Shown here in pieces: positions 1 to 13,220 of a DNA stretch of 64,000 nt. The stretch is from Uloborus plumipes (taxonomy: Eukaryota > Arthropoda > Arachnida > Araneae > Uloboridae): contig JAXGGA010005208.1 in the NCBI GenBank assembly GCA_038373865.1, positions 16,255 to 80,254 of the forward strand, written 5' to 3'. The translations under genes were made by a program, and so were the position numbers. The notes below the pieces were generated by a model. The model was not told the DNA's origin, ran no database searches, and saw nothing but the letters and a program-made list of their open reading frames with translations. The stretch's first letter is position 1; every line of letters starts with the position of its first letter.

Positions 1-1854
1 AGCATGCTTACCATTGCCTTTGACTTGATTTTTAGCACGATGTTATTAACTATCTTCTAACCATGACTTTTTGTTATTGCAGGGTGACTGTAATGCAAAG
101 AGTTCCACAAAAGAGTTGCCGTAAACAGATTTCTGGAATTCACTTGCTTTGGAAAGGTTAATATGTACAACTGGATTCAGTTGGAATCATGTATACGACG
201 AAGTAAGTTCAGATTTTGTTGACATATCGAAAGCTTCTTTTAATACAAAAGCATATTTTATTACTTTCACATAGGTAACATTATACATTAAAAGTTGCGT
301 GTATAGCAGGAAAAAAATATTTTTAATACATCTTAGTTCAATTGATTTGCATACATAAGTAAGCAGGCCGTACTTCAACTAGGTATTACAAAACTGAAGA
401 TAAAGTATTACATTTCAAAATAAAATTCAAGTTTTCTTTACGACATGTAAGAAATTGCATTGTACTGTACATGCTGTAATCGAGTTGAAAAACGTTATGT
501 TGAGCCAAGAACCTGAAAAAATGCTATGCGTTTTTTTTTTTAAACTGCCCGATCCTACATATAAACTATTAAGTTCCCCGTCTTCCCATTATGTCAAATT
601 TAAATATTACGCCTAGTTAATGGGAGCGGTTTACTGTTTTTTCAGAGTTTCCAACTCATACGATGGCATATGTTTAAGCAAGAATTTTGGAGCAAGTTCG
701 ATAGGAATGCGATAGGAAATTAAACTTTCTTCGCAGTACTTTGGGCGGCATAAAATGTAACAGGTAAAGGTTTAAAAAATATATCGTATAAAATAAGTCC
801 TCTTCGTCATCTCAAAAAAAAAAAAAAAAATCAATTTCTAAGTTAAGTTTAGGTTAAAAAAAAGGTAAATTATATTTGGAAAAAACGACGTTTGATGATA
901 TTTAAAATATTGCTGTTTTTTCTTCTTTAAGCGTGTGTTGAAAGTACTACTATGGCGTGCGGAATAAACTTATGTTTGGGGCTAAACTGTAGTATATTTC
1001 CTATTTCATTATTCTGTAGGAAGTATTACTGAAAAGTTTAAATAATTATTTTGAGTACTTTGGTATTCATCGCATTTAACAGGCAGTATTATTATTGGTA
1101 CTTTTTTTTTAAGAAAGAGAGAAAAAAAATCCATTTTAAATTGTCGTTTCATTTTTGGTTTAATATTAGCTCTGCAATGTAACTTTAAAAAAAATCTGAG
1201 TACTTTAAAAAAAATCTGAGGTGAAAGTAGTGGTCAAATAGGCTAATGGGGGGGGGGGGTTAAAGGTTGGCATCTTCCTCACCTCATCACGCTGAAGTTA
1301 AAGTACGTATTAAACTGGTCTTGCACGCTTTAGACCATTGCACTCGCCACACAATAGTGGTTAAAAATGATTTCATGTGTGCAGTCAAAATATTACGCTC
1401 TCTAGTTAAAGCTCAATGCTTAAAGCCTTACACGGCAAACACCTTCATGTGGGTTATACGGTTAACAAGTGGTTAATGATATTCATATTTTTTAAATGAT
1501 GTTTTTAGACATTTATTGTTCAAAAAAGATTTATTTAAAAAAAAATAAAAATAAAAAAAAAATGAAACATTTTGGTTTTTTCTATTGATTTGTTTTTATT
1601 GATTTTTTATTCCATATATTCAATCGCAAGAGTATATTAATAATTTTAAAAACCGTTTCGAAACGTGATTTGAATTTTATCATGAAAGAAAAGTAATATC
1701 ACGATTAAACATTGCGTCCATGAAGAAGCGACACCCAGAAAAGTTACAGTTAGTATTAAACAAAGCAGAAACTGATAAACAACCGTATTTAGTCAAGAAT
1801 TCGTAAAAGTTGCAATAAAAATTGTTTAAACAAATAAAATTTGAAAACAAAGTA
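1..1854. other. AT-rich stretch without a recognisable gene
   Basis: Low-complexity A/T runs and one G homopolymer near 1250-1259. A plausible splice acceptor (TTTTGTTATTGCAG) ends at 82, but every following frame stops within about 80 bases and no convincing donor keeps a frame open. The short open frames here have no coding-like composition. Confidence 0.5.
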
Positions 1855-2517
1855 AAAAGAAATATTCTATTTAAGTGAATAAAACATAAAAAAAAGCCAA
1901 TACAAAAAAAAAAAGTTTTCCAAAATATTAACAATTAAATTTAACTTATTTTTCACTCAGTTAAGTTTTTTTTAATATACAAAAAAATGTTGTAAAACAA
2001 TTTTCTTTTTACTATATTTTAGGTTAAAATAATTTCTGCATGATTCGTCATTCAATTTGATTGTCAATTCGAGAAATGTCGTTTTACTTTAATCATTAAA
2101 CAACATTTATTTAAAAACAGTTTTTTTTCTTATTTTAAACATTTAGAATTAATGTTTTAATTACTTATAACAAACATTATTCCTTATTTAATTATTCATT
2201 TTTCTAAATTATGCAAGAAACTATTTTATAAAAAAAGTTCTCCCCTCTTTGCAATTTAACCACGTCGCACACTTCGTTTTTTAAAGGTTGTAAAATTGTT
2301 AATAACGTTGAAACAACCGCTTAAAAACGTTTATAAAACGTTTAAAGGTTATTTGGGCTACCTGGGTAAGCGTGAAGCGTTCCCACCCGCAACATATCTT
2401 CAAAGCAACAGCGGAGAATACAAAATGCTTGGCAACCACCCAGTTATTTAATAAACGATCACCCTAATGAGGTAAATGCGAAGATGGGAATTTAGAATCG
2501 AGAGAAAAAAAATGGTG
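1855..2517 (+). repeat. Direct segmental duplication, copy 1
   Basis: This segment is repeated at about 2622-3213. The best-conserved block starts GCGTGAAGCG and runs about 150 bases through an AACAGCGGAGAATACAAAATG stretch. Substitutions between the copies are frequent and many would change amino acids, so I do not treat the block as an exon. Copy 1 differs from copy 2 mainly by a 108-bp MITE at 2259-2366, so copy 2 preserves the empty site. Confidence 0.75.
2259..2366 (-). mobile_element. 108-bp MITE, CCCA(G/A)GTAGCAC family, copy 1
   Basis: Reverse-complement copy of the elements at 8972-9079 and 49487-49594, all exactly 108 bp. The right end reads GGGCTACCTGGG, and the left end (ACCACGTCGCAC) is a mutated form of CCCAAGTAGCAC. 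The interior carries AACGTT-rich motifs. TA flanks both sides (2257-2258 and 2367-2368), and the duplicated segment at 2622-3213 has the uninterrupted site with a single TA. No coding capacity. The autonomous partner is not in the window. Confidence 0.8.
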
Positions 2518-2621
2518 GGGGTGTAAGGGAAACCGTATTTATTCCGTAATACCGTATGTATTGCTAAAAGTTGCCTTAAAAATTATTTGCACAAATTACA
2601 CAAAAAAAGTTTGAAAGAAAA

Positions 2622-3213
2622 AAAAGAAAGAAATATTCTATTTACGTGAATAAAACATAAAAAGAAGCAAATCAAAAAACAAAAATAAATAAATAAATAA
2701 ATAAAATAAAAACAACTAACCGTATTTTCAAAACATTAATAATTAATATTAACTTATTTTCACTCAGTTAAGTTTTTGTAATATAAAAAAATGTAGAGAA
2801 AAACAATAATTCTTTTTACTATATTTTAGGTAAAAATAATTACTGTATGATGCGTCTTTTTTTATTTTAAATTCGCAAAATTTTCTTTTCACTTTAATCA
2901 TTTTACAAAATTTATTTCAAAACACTGTTTTTTGTTATTTTACAAATTTAGAATCAATGTTTTAATTAACTATAACAACCATTATTACTTATTTATGTAT
3001 TTATTTTTTTAAGTTATGCAAAAACTATTTCATAATTTTTTTCCCCTCTTTGGAATTTAAGCGTGAAGCGCTCCCACCCACAACAGATTTTCAAAGCAAC
3101 AGCGGAGAATACAAAATGCTTGGCTATCACCCAGCTATTCAATAAACGATCACCCTAAAGAGGTAAATGCGAAGACGTGAATTTAGAATCGAGAGAGAAA
3201 AAAAAAATGATGG
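2622..3213 (+). repeat. Direct segmental duplication, copy 2
   Basis: Paralogue of 1855-2517 lacking the 108-bp MITE. It reads ...GGAATTTAAGCGTGAAGCG... where copy 1 is split between ATTTA and TAAGCG. It serves as the related empty site for that insertion. Confidence 0.7.
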
Positions 3214-4020
3214 GGTATAGGGGAAAAAGGAAAAAAATTGCAGAAAACTGGCATCGTAACTTGAACGGGGAGTAGCAGTTCACGAAGAGAAAAAAAATGG
3301 CATCTATTATGCTTGACATTTGATCGATAGTTGGAATTTTTCCAAGTTATTTGGTATTACTCAGCGAGTAGGGCCATGCCAAGATCCGAGATATAAGAAA
3401 ATAAAACCATGAAAAAAGATTTTACATTGAATTTTCAGATAGTTTCTGTTTTTATTTTTAAACCACATATTTCAATAACTGATATTGTTATAATCATTTA
3501 CTATACCGGGTAGCAAACAAGAATAACATGTTTAATTTTTGAAATCGCTCATAATATGGTTCTGATTAAAAAAAATTATTGTAATGTTCCATTATTACAA
3601 TGTGTAAAATTATTACGTTGAATAAATTATGCCAATGGTATTGTTGTGGTTTTAACATTTTTCAAACACCATATTTCAATAACTAAAATTGTTATAATCA
3701 TTACATGTGTTCTGAGATAAACAAAGAGTGTGCTATTGTGTTCAAGCTTCATAGATAGGCATACAAAATTTTACATATTCTCTAGTAATAGTTACTCTTG
3801 TCTTCCTATTTCCTGAATAAAAACTTTAAAAGAGTTTTTTGAATATGTCTGCACTTTTTCTCGGTTTTCTTAATTCATTTGTATAAAACTAAAGTTTAGC
3901 GTTAGCGATATTTTCGATAAAAATGCTTGAATTGCATCAGTAGGCGTGACTCAAACATTTTTTGGGTGTTTCAAACGTGTTCAATATAAAATAACAGAGA
4001 ACTGCAATAATTCCTTTCAG
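3214..4020. other. Intergenic or intronic AT-rich DNA with a short direct repeat
   Basis: A block containing ATATTTCAATAACT followed by ATTGTTATAATCATT occurs twice, near 3467 and 3670. No gene or RNA recognised. Confidence 0.4.
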
Positions 4021-4023
4021 ATT

Positions 4024-4200
4024 CTCTATACTAGAATGCAACTTAACTTGACACTCAACGTCACTACGGGAGAAGCCAATAAGAGCTCACAAGCAGTTAG
4101 CGATCTCCTCTAATTCGCCAAGTAGGCTGTGACGTTTTATCTAGCTCGATCTTCATAGGCTAACGTCACGCTGACGTCAATGTTTTTGTCAAGAAAGGTT
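4024..4200. promoter_or_regulatory. Cluster of CRE-like TGACG/CGTCA motifs, candidate regulatory element
   Basis: Within about 120 bases there are CGTCAC at 4059, TGACGT at 4130, CGTCAC at 4164 and a full palindromic TGACGTCA at 4172-4179, plus a CCAAT at 4076. The segment is less AT-rich than its surroundings. In animals TGACGTCA is the CREB/ATF site, so this could be an enhancer or promoter. The block also begins with CTTGACA and ends with its complement TGTCAAG (as TTTTTGTCAAG), so a degenerate MITE carrying these motifs in its ends is an equally good reading. Confidence 0.3.
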
Positions 4201-4209
4201 GCAGTCGAG

Positions 4210-7200
4210 TATAGTGACATTTTTACGGCACATTAAGTCGTGTTTGACATTTATTTAAAAACGTTTATGGTAATTGAAACTATCTCAACAAATTAAGAAA
4301 AAAATTATATTTTAGTTTGGTATTTCTGACTAAAAAAGAAACTCTATTTCAACTCCGAGTTTTCCAGTGAGAATGTAACTATTTCAGTGTTGTGTTTCCG
4401 GCTAAAAATAATCTCTGTTTCATATTAAAAGAAAATTATGAAAATTTACAGTTTTGGACAGTTGAATTTATTTTTCTAAACTTACGGGTATAGATGATAA
4501 TGTATTTCTGACATAAATGCGGTTCACAAGAAGCCACAAAGAACTAGGAGAGACGTTCAACAACAGCACTCATTTAAACATATTGGATACCTACTGAAAA
4601 CCGAATTATGAACTCTCCTTTCTGAGGACTACATGCACACCAAATATAATCTGAATCTTCGTGTTACTTAAAACAGCAAATGCTACAGAGATTAAGTGGC
4701 TTACTGCTTCCGCCAAAAGGCAAGCTAGTTACTCTCTCGTTATTCGTGCATGCTAAATACTTATTGTTCTATTTTAAGAAGAGGTAAAAATTACATTAAA
4801 TGACTAAATAGCTTCTTATCTTTTTTTTTTTAAAATAGTACCCATATTTTATTTTCAAGGTTTTGTTTCATTTTCCAAATAAAAAAAGGCACTTAGTGTT
4901 TTATCATAAGTCAAACGCGACAAAACATTTAAACATTTTAAAAACAGCTAAACAAAACAAATTGTGACTATCTGCAATGTTATTTTTAGATTTTAACAAC
5001 TCACTTGAGAGTTTACGAGTTACCTACATTTTCTATGATCCTACAACTTTTTAAAAGTTAAACTATCTGCCGATCTAGTCCTCTTCCCTGAAAAAATAGA
5101 TGATTTGAGTCGAAATGATATATGTTAAATTTTGTGAATTTATGAGTTGAAAATAGGATTATAGGATTACAACTAACTTAACGGAAAATTAATAGATTGA
5201 TATGAAATAGTATTTTAATTGTAAAGTGTTTTAAATTGCATGCTAATTTTTTTATATCAAAGTGAAGAAAATTCTCAATAAAGCACGAACAATTTCAAAG
5301 AAAATATCCTAAAGATTGGCATTTTAACTTAAAAAGAAAATAAACTGCTTAACCATCGGTAAAACTAGAAAATAATGGACTTTTCTTAAATCGAAATCCG
5401 TGAGAGCACCACAAGATTTAACGAAATTACTCTTGCCCCACAAACCAGTAAGAGTTTCACCAAATTGTTGAAAAATAAAATGATGACGTGATGGCACTTG
5501 CGCATCCCATTTTGTTTAGCAAGCCGGTTAATCCAATTGGATTTCCGATGTCTCGAGACACAACTTAAAGGCAAGGAAACGGTCCTCTCTTATTATGCCG
5601 GTTGTTTCGCCATTTGTACTTCAAGAAATAAAAAAAGAAAGTCCTGCTTAACACGTCTCTGGGGACATAGTGCACCAGCTCAAAACCCCTCTATGTTCTT
5701 CGTTTTATATCCGCCGAGCACTTAAAGCAGGGCTTGTAACTATCCTACTGAAGACCGTTTTCTTTTTCCTTGCTCTAGTCGAGAAAATAAAGGAAAAAAC
5801 CCTGCAGACTCATATAGTAGACACCATGGTCGAATCGAATTTCGAGAAACAATAAAACAACGTAATTGAAAAACAAGCCAAAATTCTGCTGCAGACGAAA
5901 AAAAAAGGAAAGGAACTTTTGTGTGTATGTGGGAAGGATCGGAATTTCTCAGAGAATATAAAGAAGAAAAGAAGAATGGAAGAAGAAAGAAACGACCGTG
6001 GAGGAAGTGTATCCGAAATCTATACGCGAATATAAAACCCGTGAACAAAAAGAGAGGAATTGGACAAATTCCGATAAGTACCTCATAGCTATAACGAGCG
6101 TAGCTTCTTTTAGGTGAGGCTCGTTAAGAGGTGGATCCAAGAATGTGTGTATCAGGTCAAATTTTTATTTTTATCTCTGGTTCTTTCTTTTTTTCTATGT
6201 TCCATTATCTTCGTATATGTGATAGAAATGCTATTATGATGGAATGTCCCAAGTGAAAATGCGGTTTCCTTGTACGTCATTGTTGTTATAGCAACGATAT
6301 CGCGATTGGTCGATTTGCTTATGCTGATGGAATTAGAGGAATCAAAATAAGCGATGCAGAGCGATTTATGGATCTTTTCCCTCCCATTCGATTGCATGTT
6401 CCTAATCGACATGGGTCTTCAGTATTTGCACAATTATCGTGTTTTACAGGGAGCTGCTTCTGCGTAAAATGTTCTTTAAATTCAATGAGTGGTTGAATTG
6501 GAAATCCAAATGATAGCTGTTTCCACTCCTCCTTTCCCCATTGGTCTATTTGATATCTCGGTTTTGCGTTTTCCATTTTGTGCTTTCAGTGGTGGCAGAG
6601 TTTCATTTTCCCAAATTATTGGATTTTTTTGCAACTATTCAGAGCAATTTAATCGCAATAAAACGTTTCTTTTATTTTGCTGATGAATTGAGATTAAAGC
6701 GAAATGTTTATTGACAGGACTCGCGTCTTGAATAATTTATTTTAAAAGATCTAATGTGACGCGAATTTGTTGAATTGAATTCGCGTGTCTCATATATAAG
6801 AGCTTGCAGCTTTTCGTGAACAAAGGTATACTTTGTCCACATCTGAATAAAATAAAAGCACCAACTTTGGAACTTTGTAGTAGATTGCATTTTCAGAGAT
6901 GCATGGTGTTAACTTACGCCCGTCTATCAGCTTTATTATACAACTTTTCGTGAAATTACTTCTTAAAGCAAAGCGATAAACCATTTTCCTAATCATTAAA
7001 TGGCAATATTAATTTTAACTTTTATTAGGTTTAAGGTAAAATAGATAGTATGAATTCCTTAGATTAAACAGCAAGGCTTATCCACCTCAAACTTAATGCC
7101 GCAGCCCCTTTAAATAGTACGGAGCATCCAAAAAACAAATAAAGTAAGAAAAAAGGCTCTAATCCTCCCCCCCCCCCAGCAAAAAAACAAAACAATGACG

Positions 7201-8580
7201 TATTTCCCGCCAGAAACTCTTTCCCTTGGTTGCTCAAAGATCGAAAACACCAAATGCAGAAAATTGATTGTAATTCATCAGCTATTTTTTTAATTGCTTT
7301 CAGATAAACGACTGCAATCGTTTAGATATTAAATCAAGGCCTTAATTCGTGTATTTTTCCAGAGACATGTCGAAGGCATATTTTTGTATAAATCTACTTA
7401 TTCCAACTTGATTCAACATGTATTAAGGTTGAAACGATTAATGGTCCATAATATATCTGCAAATCGTAGTAAATCTATCAAGTTTTGGACAAACTTACTT
7501 TATGCTCTTATCGTTATATGAATACGGAAGCACCGAAATCCGAAAAAAAAGGAACCCCACCTCTGTTTTTGTTTCTAAATTAAGCAAAAATTAACGAAAC
7601 TCCCATCCTTCGAATTGTGTTGTGGCATAAATGATCACAAACGAAAAACTTTTCAAAATTTTTAATTTTTTTTTTAAATTTCCGTTTTATGCATATATTC
7701 ACATAATTCTCCCTCTGATTTCAAAAACTCTCTTGCGCTTTAACTTCTGCTGATCAGAATGTCTCTAAAAAATTTTCAGAGAACAAGAAATGTTAGCCTT
7801 AGCCGTGTTCTAGTTATTGTTAGCAGTCATTTTGAGTTTTTCTTGCTAATTCTTTTTTTAGCATTTTTCAAAAAGAGAACCCTTTTTGCCTACACAATTT
7901 TGACGTTTTGCGATTTACTTAACCTTTATTTCAAAAGTATTTTGAAAAATTTTGATTACTGGTTCAGATTTTATTAACTGTTTCGGAAATATAACTCATA
8001 GCTGTTCTTCATCGTTAGCATCACTTAATTTGATTCCAAAATTCCATATGATAATTCGGGTGCGTGTGCAACTTACATACGTATTTCCTAAATTTAGTTT
8101 AGTTTTTTTTAAATTTCATTTAAAGAGACAGTTTACAGAAATTCTTTATTCTGAATGTGAGATGGAATGGATTTGGGGATGGAATGATTCTCGTATTATC
8201 AAAAGTTTTGCATAAATTGTAATACCAATAAAAACGTCAAGATCCTGCGTTTGTTTTTAAAAGTAAGCAACAAGCTCATTTATTTTAAGTCTTCAAGAAG
8301 AGAGCAATTGATTCGGTTTGACACACTAGAAAAAGAGCAAGACGGTGAACAAAACTGGTGAAATTTCAAAAACAAGCGTCCTAAAAGCGCCGTGACAAAA
8401 ATGGTAGCTTATGAAAAGTTGCATGATGGTCACATAGGGTTAGCTGTCACATGACAGTCATAAAACGCCACAATATAGTCCTGATATCAACCCATTTCAG
8501 AAACTTTTAGACGTCGCGAGATCACATGAGATGTGTCACAAGTGTGTCACTGGTGACCATAGATTAATGCTTGCGATTCC
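4210..8580. other. Long stretch without a supported gene
   Basis: Several open frames of 60-100 codons lie at 5386-6996 on both strands. They overlap each other, lack recognisable domains and have no convincing paired splice sites. A C homopolymer lies near 7170. The part at 8400-8570 has small palindromes around TGTCACATGACAG but no defined element. Confidence 0.4.
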
Positions 8581-8582
8581 TA

Positions 8583-8890
8583 CACTGTAAAAAATGAATG
8601 TTGTTTTTACAGCATAATATAGCTAATTTTACAGTAATATACTGAAAAATTGTTACTTTTACAGTACTAAACTGTAAAATTGCTAGTTTTACAGTAATAA
8701 ACTGAAACTGTTAATTTTGCAGTTTCTTACCGTGCATTTTACAGCAATAAACTGCAATATTGATAACTTTGCAGTAAGAAAGCAGTAGAAATTGCTAGTT
8801 TTGGTTTATTACTGTGTATTTAACAGTTTTAAATTGGAACCTCTGCTGCCAGTATTATACTGTAAAAACAACAGCTCATTTTTGGCAGTG
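8583..8890. mobile_element. MITE of the CACTGTAAAAAAT family
   Basis: Begins CACTGTAAAAAATGAATG and ends TTTTTGGCAGTG, flanked by TA on both sides (8581-8582 and 8891-8892). The interior is a run of imperfect repeats built on ACTGTAAAATTGCTAGTTTTACAG. Relatives are at 13764-14141, 34074-34370, 37492-37905 and 38631-38885. The TA flanks suggest mobilisation by a Tc1/mariner-type enzyme; no protein is encoded. Confidence 0.75.
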
Positions 8891-8971
8891 TATGAATGTT
8901 GTAGTTCAGCTCCTTTGTGACTGTGGCCGTCGTGATGTTCCTTGAAACGTTTCCATAATGGCATCTTGTAC

Positions 8972-9079
8972 CCCAGGTAGCACAAAAAACGTTTAAACGT
9001 TTTATAAACGTTTTTAATCGGTTGTCACAACGTTAATAACCATTTTACAACCTTTAAAAAACGAAGCGTGCTACTTGCG
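8972..9079 (+). mobile_element. 108-bp MITE, CCCA(G/A)GTAGCAC family, copy 2
   Basis: Starts CCCAGGTAGCAC and ends GTGCTACTTGCG. It is 108 bp and nearly identical to 49487-49594. The flanking dinucleotide AC occurs on both sides (8970-8971 and 9080-9081), consistent with a 2-bp target duplication. The interior has tandem CGTTT motifs and several AACGTT palindromes. Confidence 0.8.
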
Positions 9080-9286
9080 ACTTAATATTAAATAATAATT
9101 CATTTTTACATTTTTGACGGTAAATTGCCATAAAATCTTTAATTAAAACATAAATATTAAAGAAAAGAAATTTCTTCAATGTTACTCACATTTCAAACAC
9201 AAGCATTTGAGTAGGTTGAACTTAGGCTTTTTTTTTTTCTTGAAACTTGACTCGGGCTTTCCAGCGCAGTTAATTTATCTTGAAAA

Positions 9287-9493
9287 ATGCTTCACTCATT
9301 CTCCGCACATAAGATTCCTCCAAGAATAGAAGCACTGAAGCTCGTCAAGAAAAATAAGAGGGGCCGAGTGTACCCACCCAATTATGGGGCCGATAAGGAC
9401 TGCTCTACTGGGTGCTATTCAATGATTTCGGGGATCGCGGAGGGCGTAAGTCAGCATTATCCCTGCACCCCAGAGGCCCATTGCGCTTTATAA
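9287..9493 (+). other. GC-richer open frame, 68 codons, unrecognised
   Basis: ATG at 9287 opens a 68-codon frame containing Cys-rich pieces (KDCSTGCYSMI, HYPCTPEAHC). Its GC content is clearly above the flanks. I see no signal peptide, no known domain and no convincing splice sites. The reverse strand is equally GC-rich, so this may be a fragment of an old repeat rather than an exon. No function proposed. Confidence 0.2.
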
Positions 9494-11117
9494 GATTGGG
9501 ATGAGGCTATTCTGAGCTGCAAGAGCTGAAATATAGCAATGCATTCGGACAATGCTTTTTCTTTGTATTATACCGTTGGCTTTCATGAATTGCTTGATGC
9601 GGTATTATTTGGTGGAGGTTAAATGCTGAAGAATGGATATTTCCTGTAAGATTACTTAAGGAATGCTGGAATGGAATAAGTGCTGAGCTATTATACTCTA
9701 CTGAAGTGAATTCTGTATTTTAATTCTTTAGGGAAGTTCAGGGGACATATTCGTCCTCTAAATTTAGAACTATAGAACATAAATAGTTTATGTATTAAAT
9801 TTGTTCATGTTATTGAAGCAGCAAAGCTTAATATTAGGGAAAAAATACAAACAACGGAAACTTTCTTATTATATCATACGGTCTATAATTTTCAAAGTCG
9901 GCCACCTTGTCTGTTTTCGATATATTAAAGCTACTCAGTCACATAAATCAGATTAATCAATTCAAGTTATGTATGATGTTTTTTGCGCTCTTAGATATCT
10001 TTACGATTTTGAAAAATCAAGACATTTTTCTTTGTAGATAAAAGCTAGGATGAATGTAACTTTTTTATGACGAGCTATATTCGTTTTGATTACTGTGAAC
10101 TAAATAGCGAGTTAAAGTACACCTTTGAATAAATAGTTCAGCATTTATAACTCAGCTATTTGGGTTCCTTTTTAGGTTAAATCTCTTAGAAGGCTAACAA
10201 ACAACATAGATGCAAGCAGAAAACAACAATGAACAAAACACAATTGATCACATCATGTGCTTAATCACATAATCTTTTTAGATTCTTCTAACAACCCTGG
10301 ACTAAGATTTTTTATAGTTTTGAAAGAGAACACTACTGATCTATAAAATTGTCTGCCAGGTTTTGCTCATTACAAACTAAATTTTCCCTGGAGTTGTTTT
10401 GCTGTAATCAGCTCTTACCATTATACATACATTACCATACTACGAAGGACAATATTTTTTTATATCAAGGGGTTAAATAAAGCCCAAACCCCACATTTTC
10501 TGCTTTTCTGAAAGCATCACGTAATTTGTAAAGGCAGGTTTAACAGCTCACATTCAAAATCTTAGAATAATTGAGAAAAATGAATAAGAAAGAACTGCTT
10601 TTCCACGTATTTCTTTTTGTTACTAAGTAAAAGCAATTATATTGCTTATACATGAAATCTGGAATGTTTCGATAGGATTTTAACATTTACAAATTATAAA
10701 ATAACAATAAATTGGGCATTACAATAACTTTCTGTAATGCATCAAATTATTAAAATAAAATGTAGATTGGTTCAAAGTACTAGAATATTTTATTTTGTGC
10801 AAAAATATTACCTTTTGAAAACGAAGTAAATGAAATAAATAAATACCTTTTTGCATAAAAATAAAAGCATATAATACAAGGTTGAAAAGCACAAATGTGC
10901 AGGAATATTGCACACTTGTTTAGCCGTTACAAAAAACGCCTTTTTCAATGCTTAAATGTAACAATTTGGATATACAGACATCCTGAAAAAGACACTTTTG
11001 TTACAAGAAGTTAATAAAATTTTATTTGTGTATTTGTATGAAAAAGGACTACAATACTAATCGATATTTTCAATTTGTACAAAAAATGTTAGTATTCTAT
11101 ATTTTATAATATGAGCT
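9494..11117. other. AT-rich DNA with an old repeat copy
   Basis: No gene seen. About 10395-10540 resembles 11796-11955 (shared CAGCTC...ATACAT...CATAC/TATACTA blocks and a later AAGGCAGG), so it is probably a diverged copy of the same repeat. Confidence 0.4.
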
Positions 11118-11800
11118 TTAGTACAGTTTTAACTTTCTTGACTTTAGTACCGACCAGAGAAGTTCATCAGTAGGGCAAAAAAAAAAAAAACATTTAAATA
11201 TTTGAGCAACTTAACAATATGAACTAGTTACATCATCATGTACTTTAGAAACGGTCCCTCATACATATTTCAAAATGTCCTTAGTCTAGTTCCATTAATG
11301 AGTCAGATTTAACTAGCAAAAAATTAAAACTATTCAAGTGATTTCATTAAAGCTGAAGACGTTCACAATTTCGCGCAAAACATGCCCAATATTTAAAACA
11401 AATAAAAAATATAAACAACTGCAATCAAAACTTCTGAGAATAAAAGATGAATGAAAACATCGACAGCTTTAAGAAAAGAGAAAAGATGATTTGCATAGCT
11501 AAAAAAAGGTTTCATTTAAAGAGCGTACCCACTTCTCAGCGTTTCATTTCCAATGGAAAAATTTTATACATTTCTCTACATCTTAAACGTCTTTACTAGT
11601 TTTGCATAAGCTTACGAAATGATCGCGGTAGAAGCAATGCTGAATAAATAAATATAAAGGTTGCGCGGGTGGGACAAAAATCTAGTTATATTGATGGATT
11701 TCAGTGGTACCTGGCTGGAAAATTTTCTGTTTTGCGTTGGAAGGTTTGTTGGGCGTAAAGGGTCATATTTCCGCATTTCACGAGTATCACAAGGTTCAGT
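11118..11800 (+). repeat. Tandem segmental duplication, copy 1
   Basis: Repeated at 11954-12630 at an offset of about 830 bases. Shared landmarks are CGGTCCCTCATACA, GCTGAAGACGTTCACAATTT, AAAGAGAAAAGATGATTTGC and GGTTGCGCGGGTGGGACAAAAA. The copies differ by small indels and substitutions and neither encodes a conserved long frame. Confidence 0.8.
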
Positions 11801-11953
11801 TGTTACTAATCAGCTCATACTACTACACATACATCACTATACTAGGAAGAACAATATGTTTTGAAATCAAGGGTTAATGAAGATGTTAACCTAAAGCATA
11901 AACACTCCATTTGCAGCTTTCCTGGAAGCTTCGAGCAATTTTAAAAGGCAGGC

Positions 11954-12630
11954 TGTAGTACAGTTTTAAGTTTTTGAGCTTCAGTATCTCCCACAGAAAC
12001 ATCCCAAAAAGGCAAAATAAAAGCCTTTTAATATTTAAGCAACTGTAAACTCTCTGATCTGTTACATCATTATGTACTTTATAAACGGTCCCTCATACAC
12101 ATTTTAAAATGTCTTTGGTCTAGTCCCATTAATAAGTCAGATTTAACTAGCAAAAAATTTAAACGATTCATGTGAATTCATTAAGGCTGAAGACGTTCAC
12201 AATTTTACATAAAAAATGCACATTAATTAAACAAACAAAAAAATATTGCAATCAAAAGTTCTGCGAATAAAAGATGAACAAAAAAATCGACAGCTTCAAG
12301 AAAAGAGAAAAGATGATTTGCATAACTAAAAAAAAGGTTTCATTTAAACAGCGTACCCACTCCTCAGCCGTTTCATTTCCAAGGGAAAAATTTTATACAT
12401 TCCTCTGAATCTTAAACTTCTTTACTAGTTTTACAGAAGCTTACGAAATGATCGCGGTAGAAGCAATGCTGAATAAATAAATATAAAGGTTGCGCGGGTG
12501 GGACAAAAATCTAGTTATATTGATGGATTTCAGTGGTACCAGGCTGGAAAATTTCTGTTTTGTGTTGAAAAGTTTTGTTGGGCGTAAAGGGTCGAATTTC
12601 CGCGTTTCACGAGTATCACGAGGCTGCATC
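11954..12630 (+). repeat. Tandem segmental duplication, copy 2
   Basis: Second copy of 11118-11800, ending near GGGCGTAAAGGGTC and CACGAGTATCAC. About 150 bases of non-duplicated sequence separate the two. Confidence 0.8.
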
Positions 12631-13220
12631 AGAGTAGGTGAAGTTTTATGCTGAAGATTTTATTGTTCTTGTTCTATTTTGGGAAAGGTTTTCTTTTTAC
12701 AGTATTTGAAACTTGAAGGGATGGAAGTGAGGAAGATGAAAATTGAAAAATATTCGCTAAAAGGATCATGTGGAGGTTTCTGTTTCTATCTCATGGCACT
12801 TTTGCCGATCTAAACCGAATTTTACTGCAAAACATATTATAGCTCTAGAGCAACAGGAAGAAACCTAATCCCAAGAATAATAGTAAGATATCCTCCTGTT
12901 GCTTTGAGGCGATGATATATGTGGTCATAGTAACTTGTAGTAAATTTATTAGTTTCTTTCATAATCTTACAATCCGATGAATAAATAATATCAAATTTGT
13001 AAGCACTCAATTTAATTTCACACACACAAAATGTCTATATAGATTTTCTCATTTTAATGGAACGGGGATACAAATTTCAGTTCTGCCTTTGCGCGATCTA
13101 TGTAGATAATTTAGGCACTGACCACCAACTAATTTTGTAAGAATAAATATAAAATTTTGTATCTCAATTTGTTTGAAAGAACATTAAAAACTAAATTAGT
13201 TTCTAAAACGTCATGGTGAA

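Noticed and set aside
83..200. Possible exon after a TTGTTATTGCAG acceptor at the window start
   Set aside because: The frames stop within 45-85 bases and the only nearby donors (GTTAAT, GTAAGT at 203) cannot be reached in an open frame.
5386..6996. Several overlapping open frames of 60-100 codons on both strands
   Set aside because: No recognisable domains, no conserved features and no splice-site pairs. The density of open frames is explained by a slightly less AT-rich patch.
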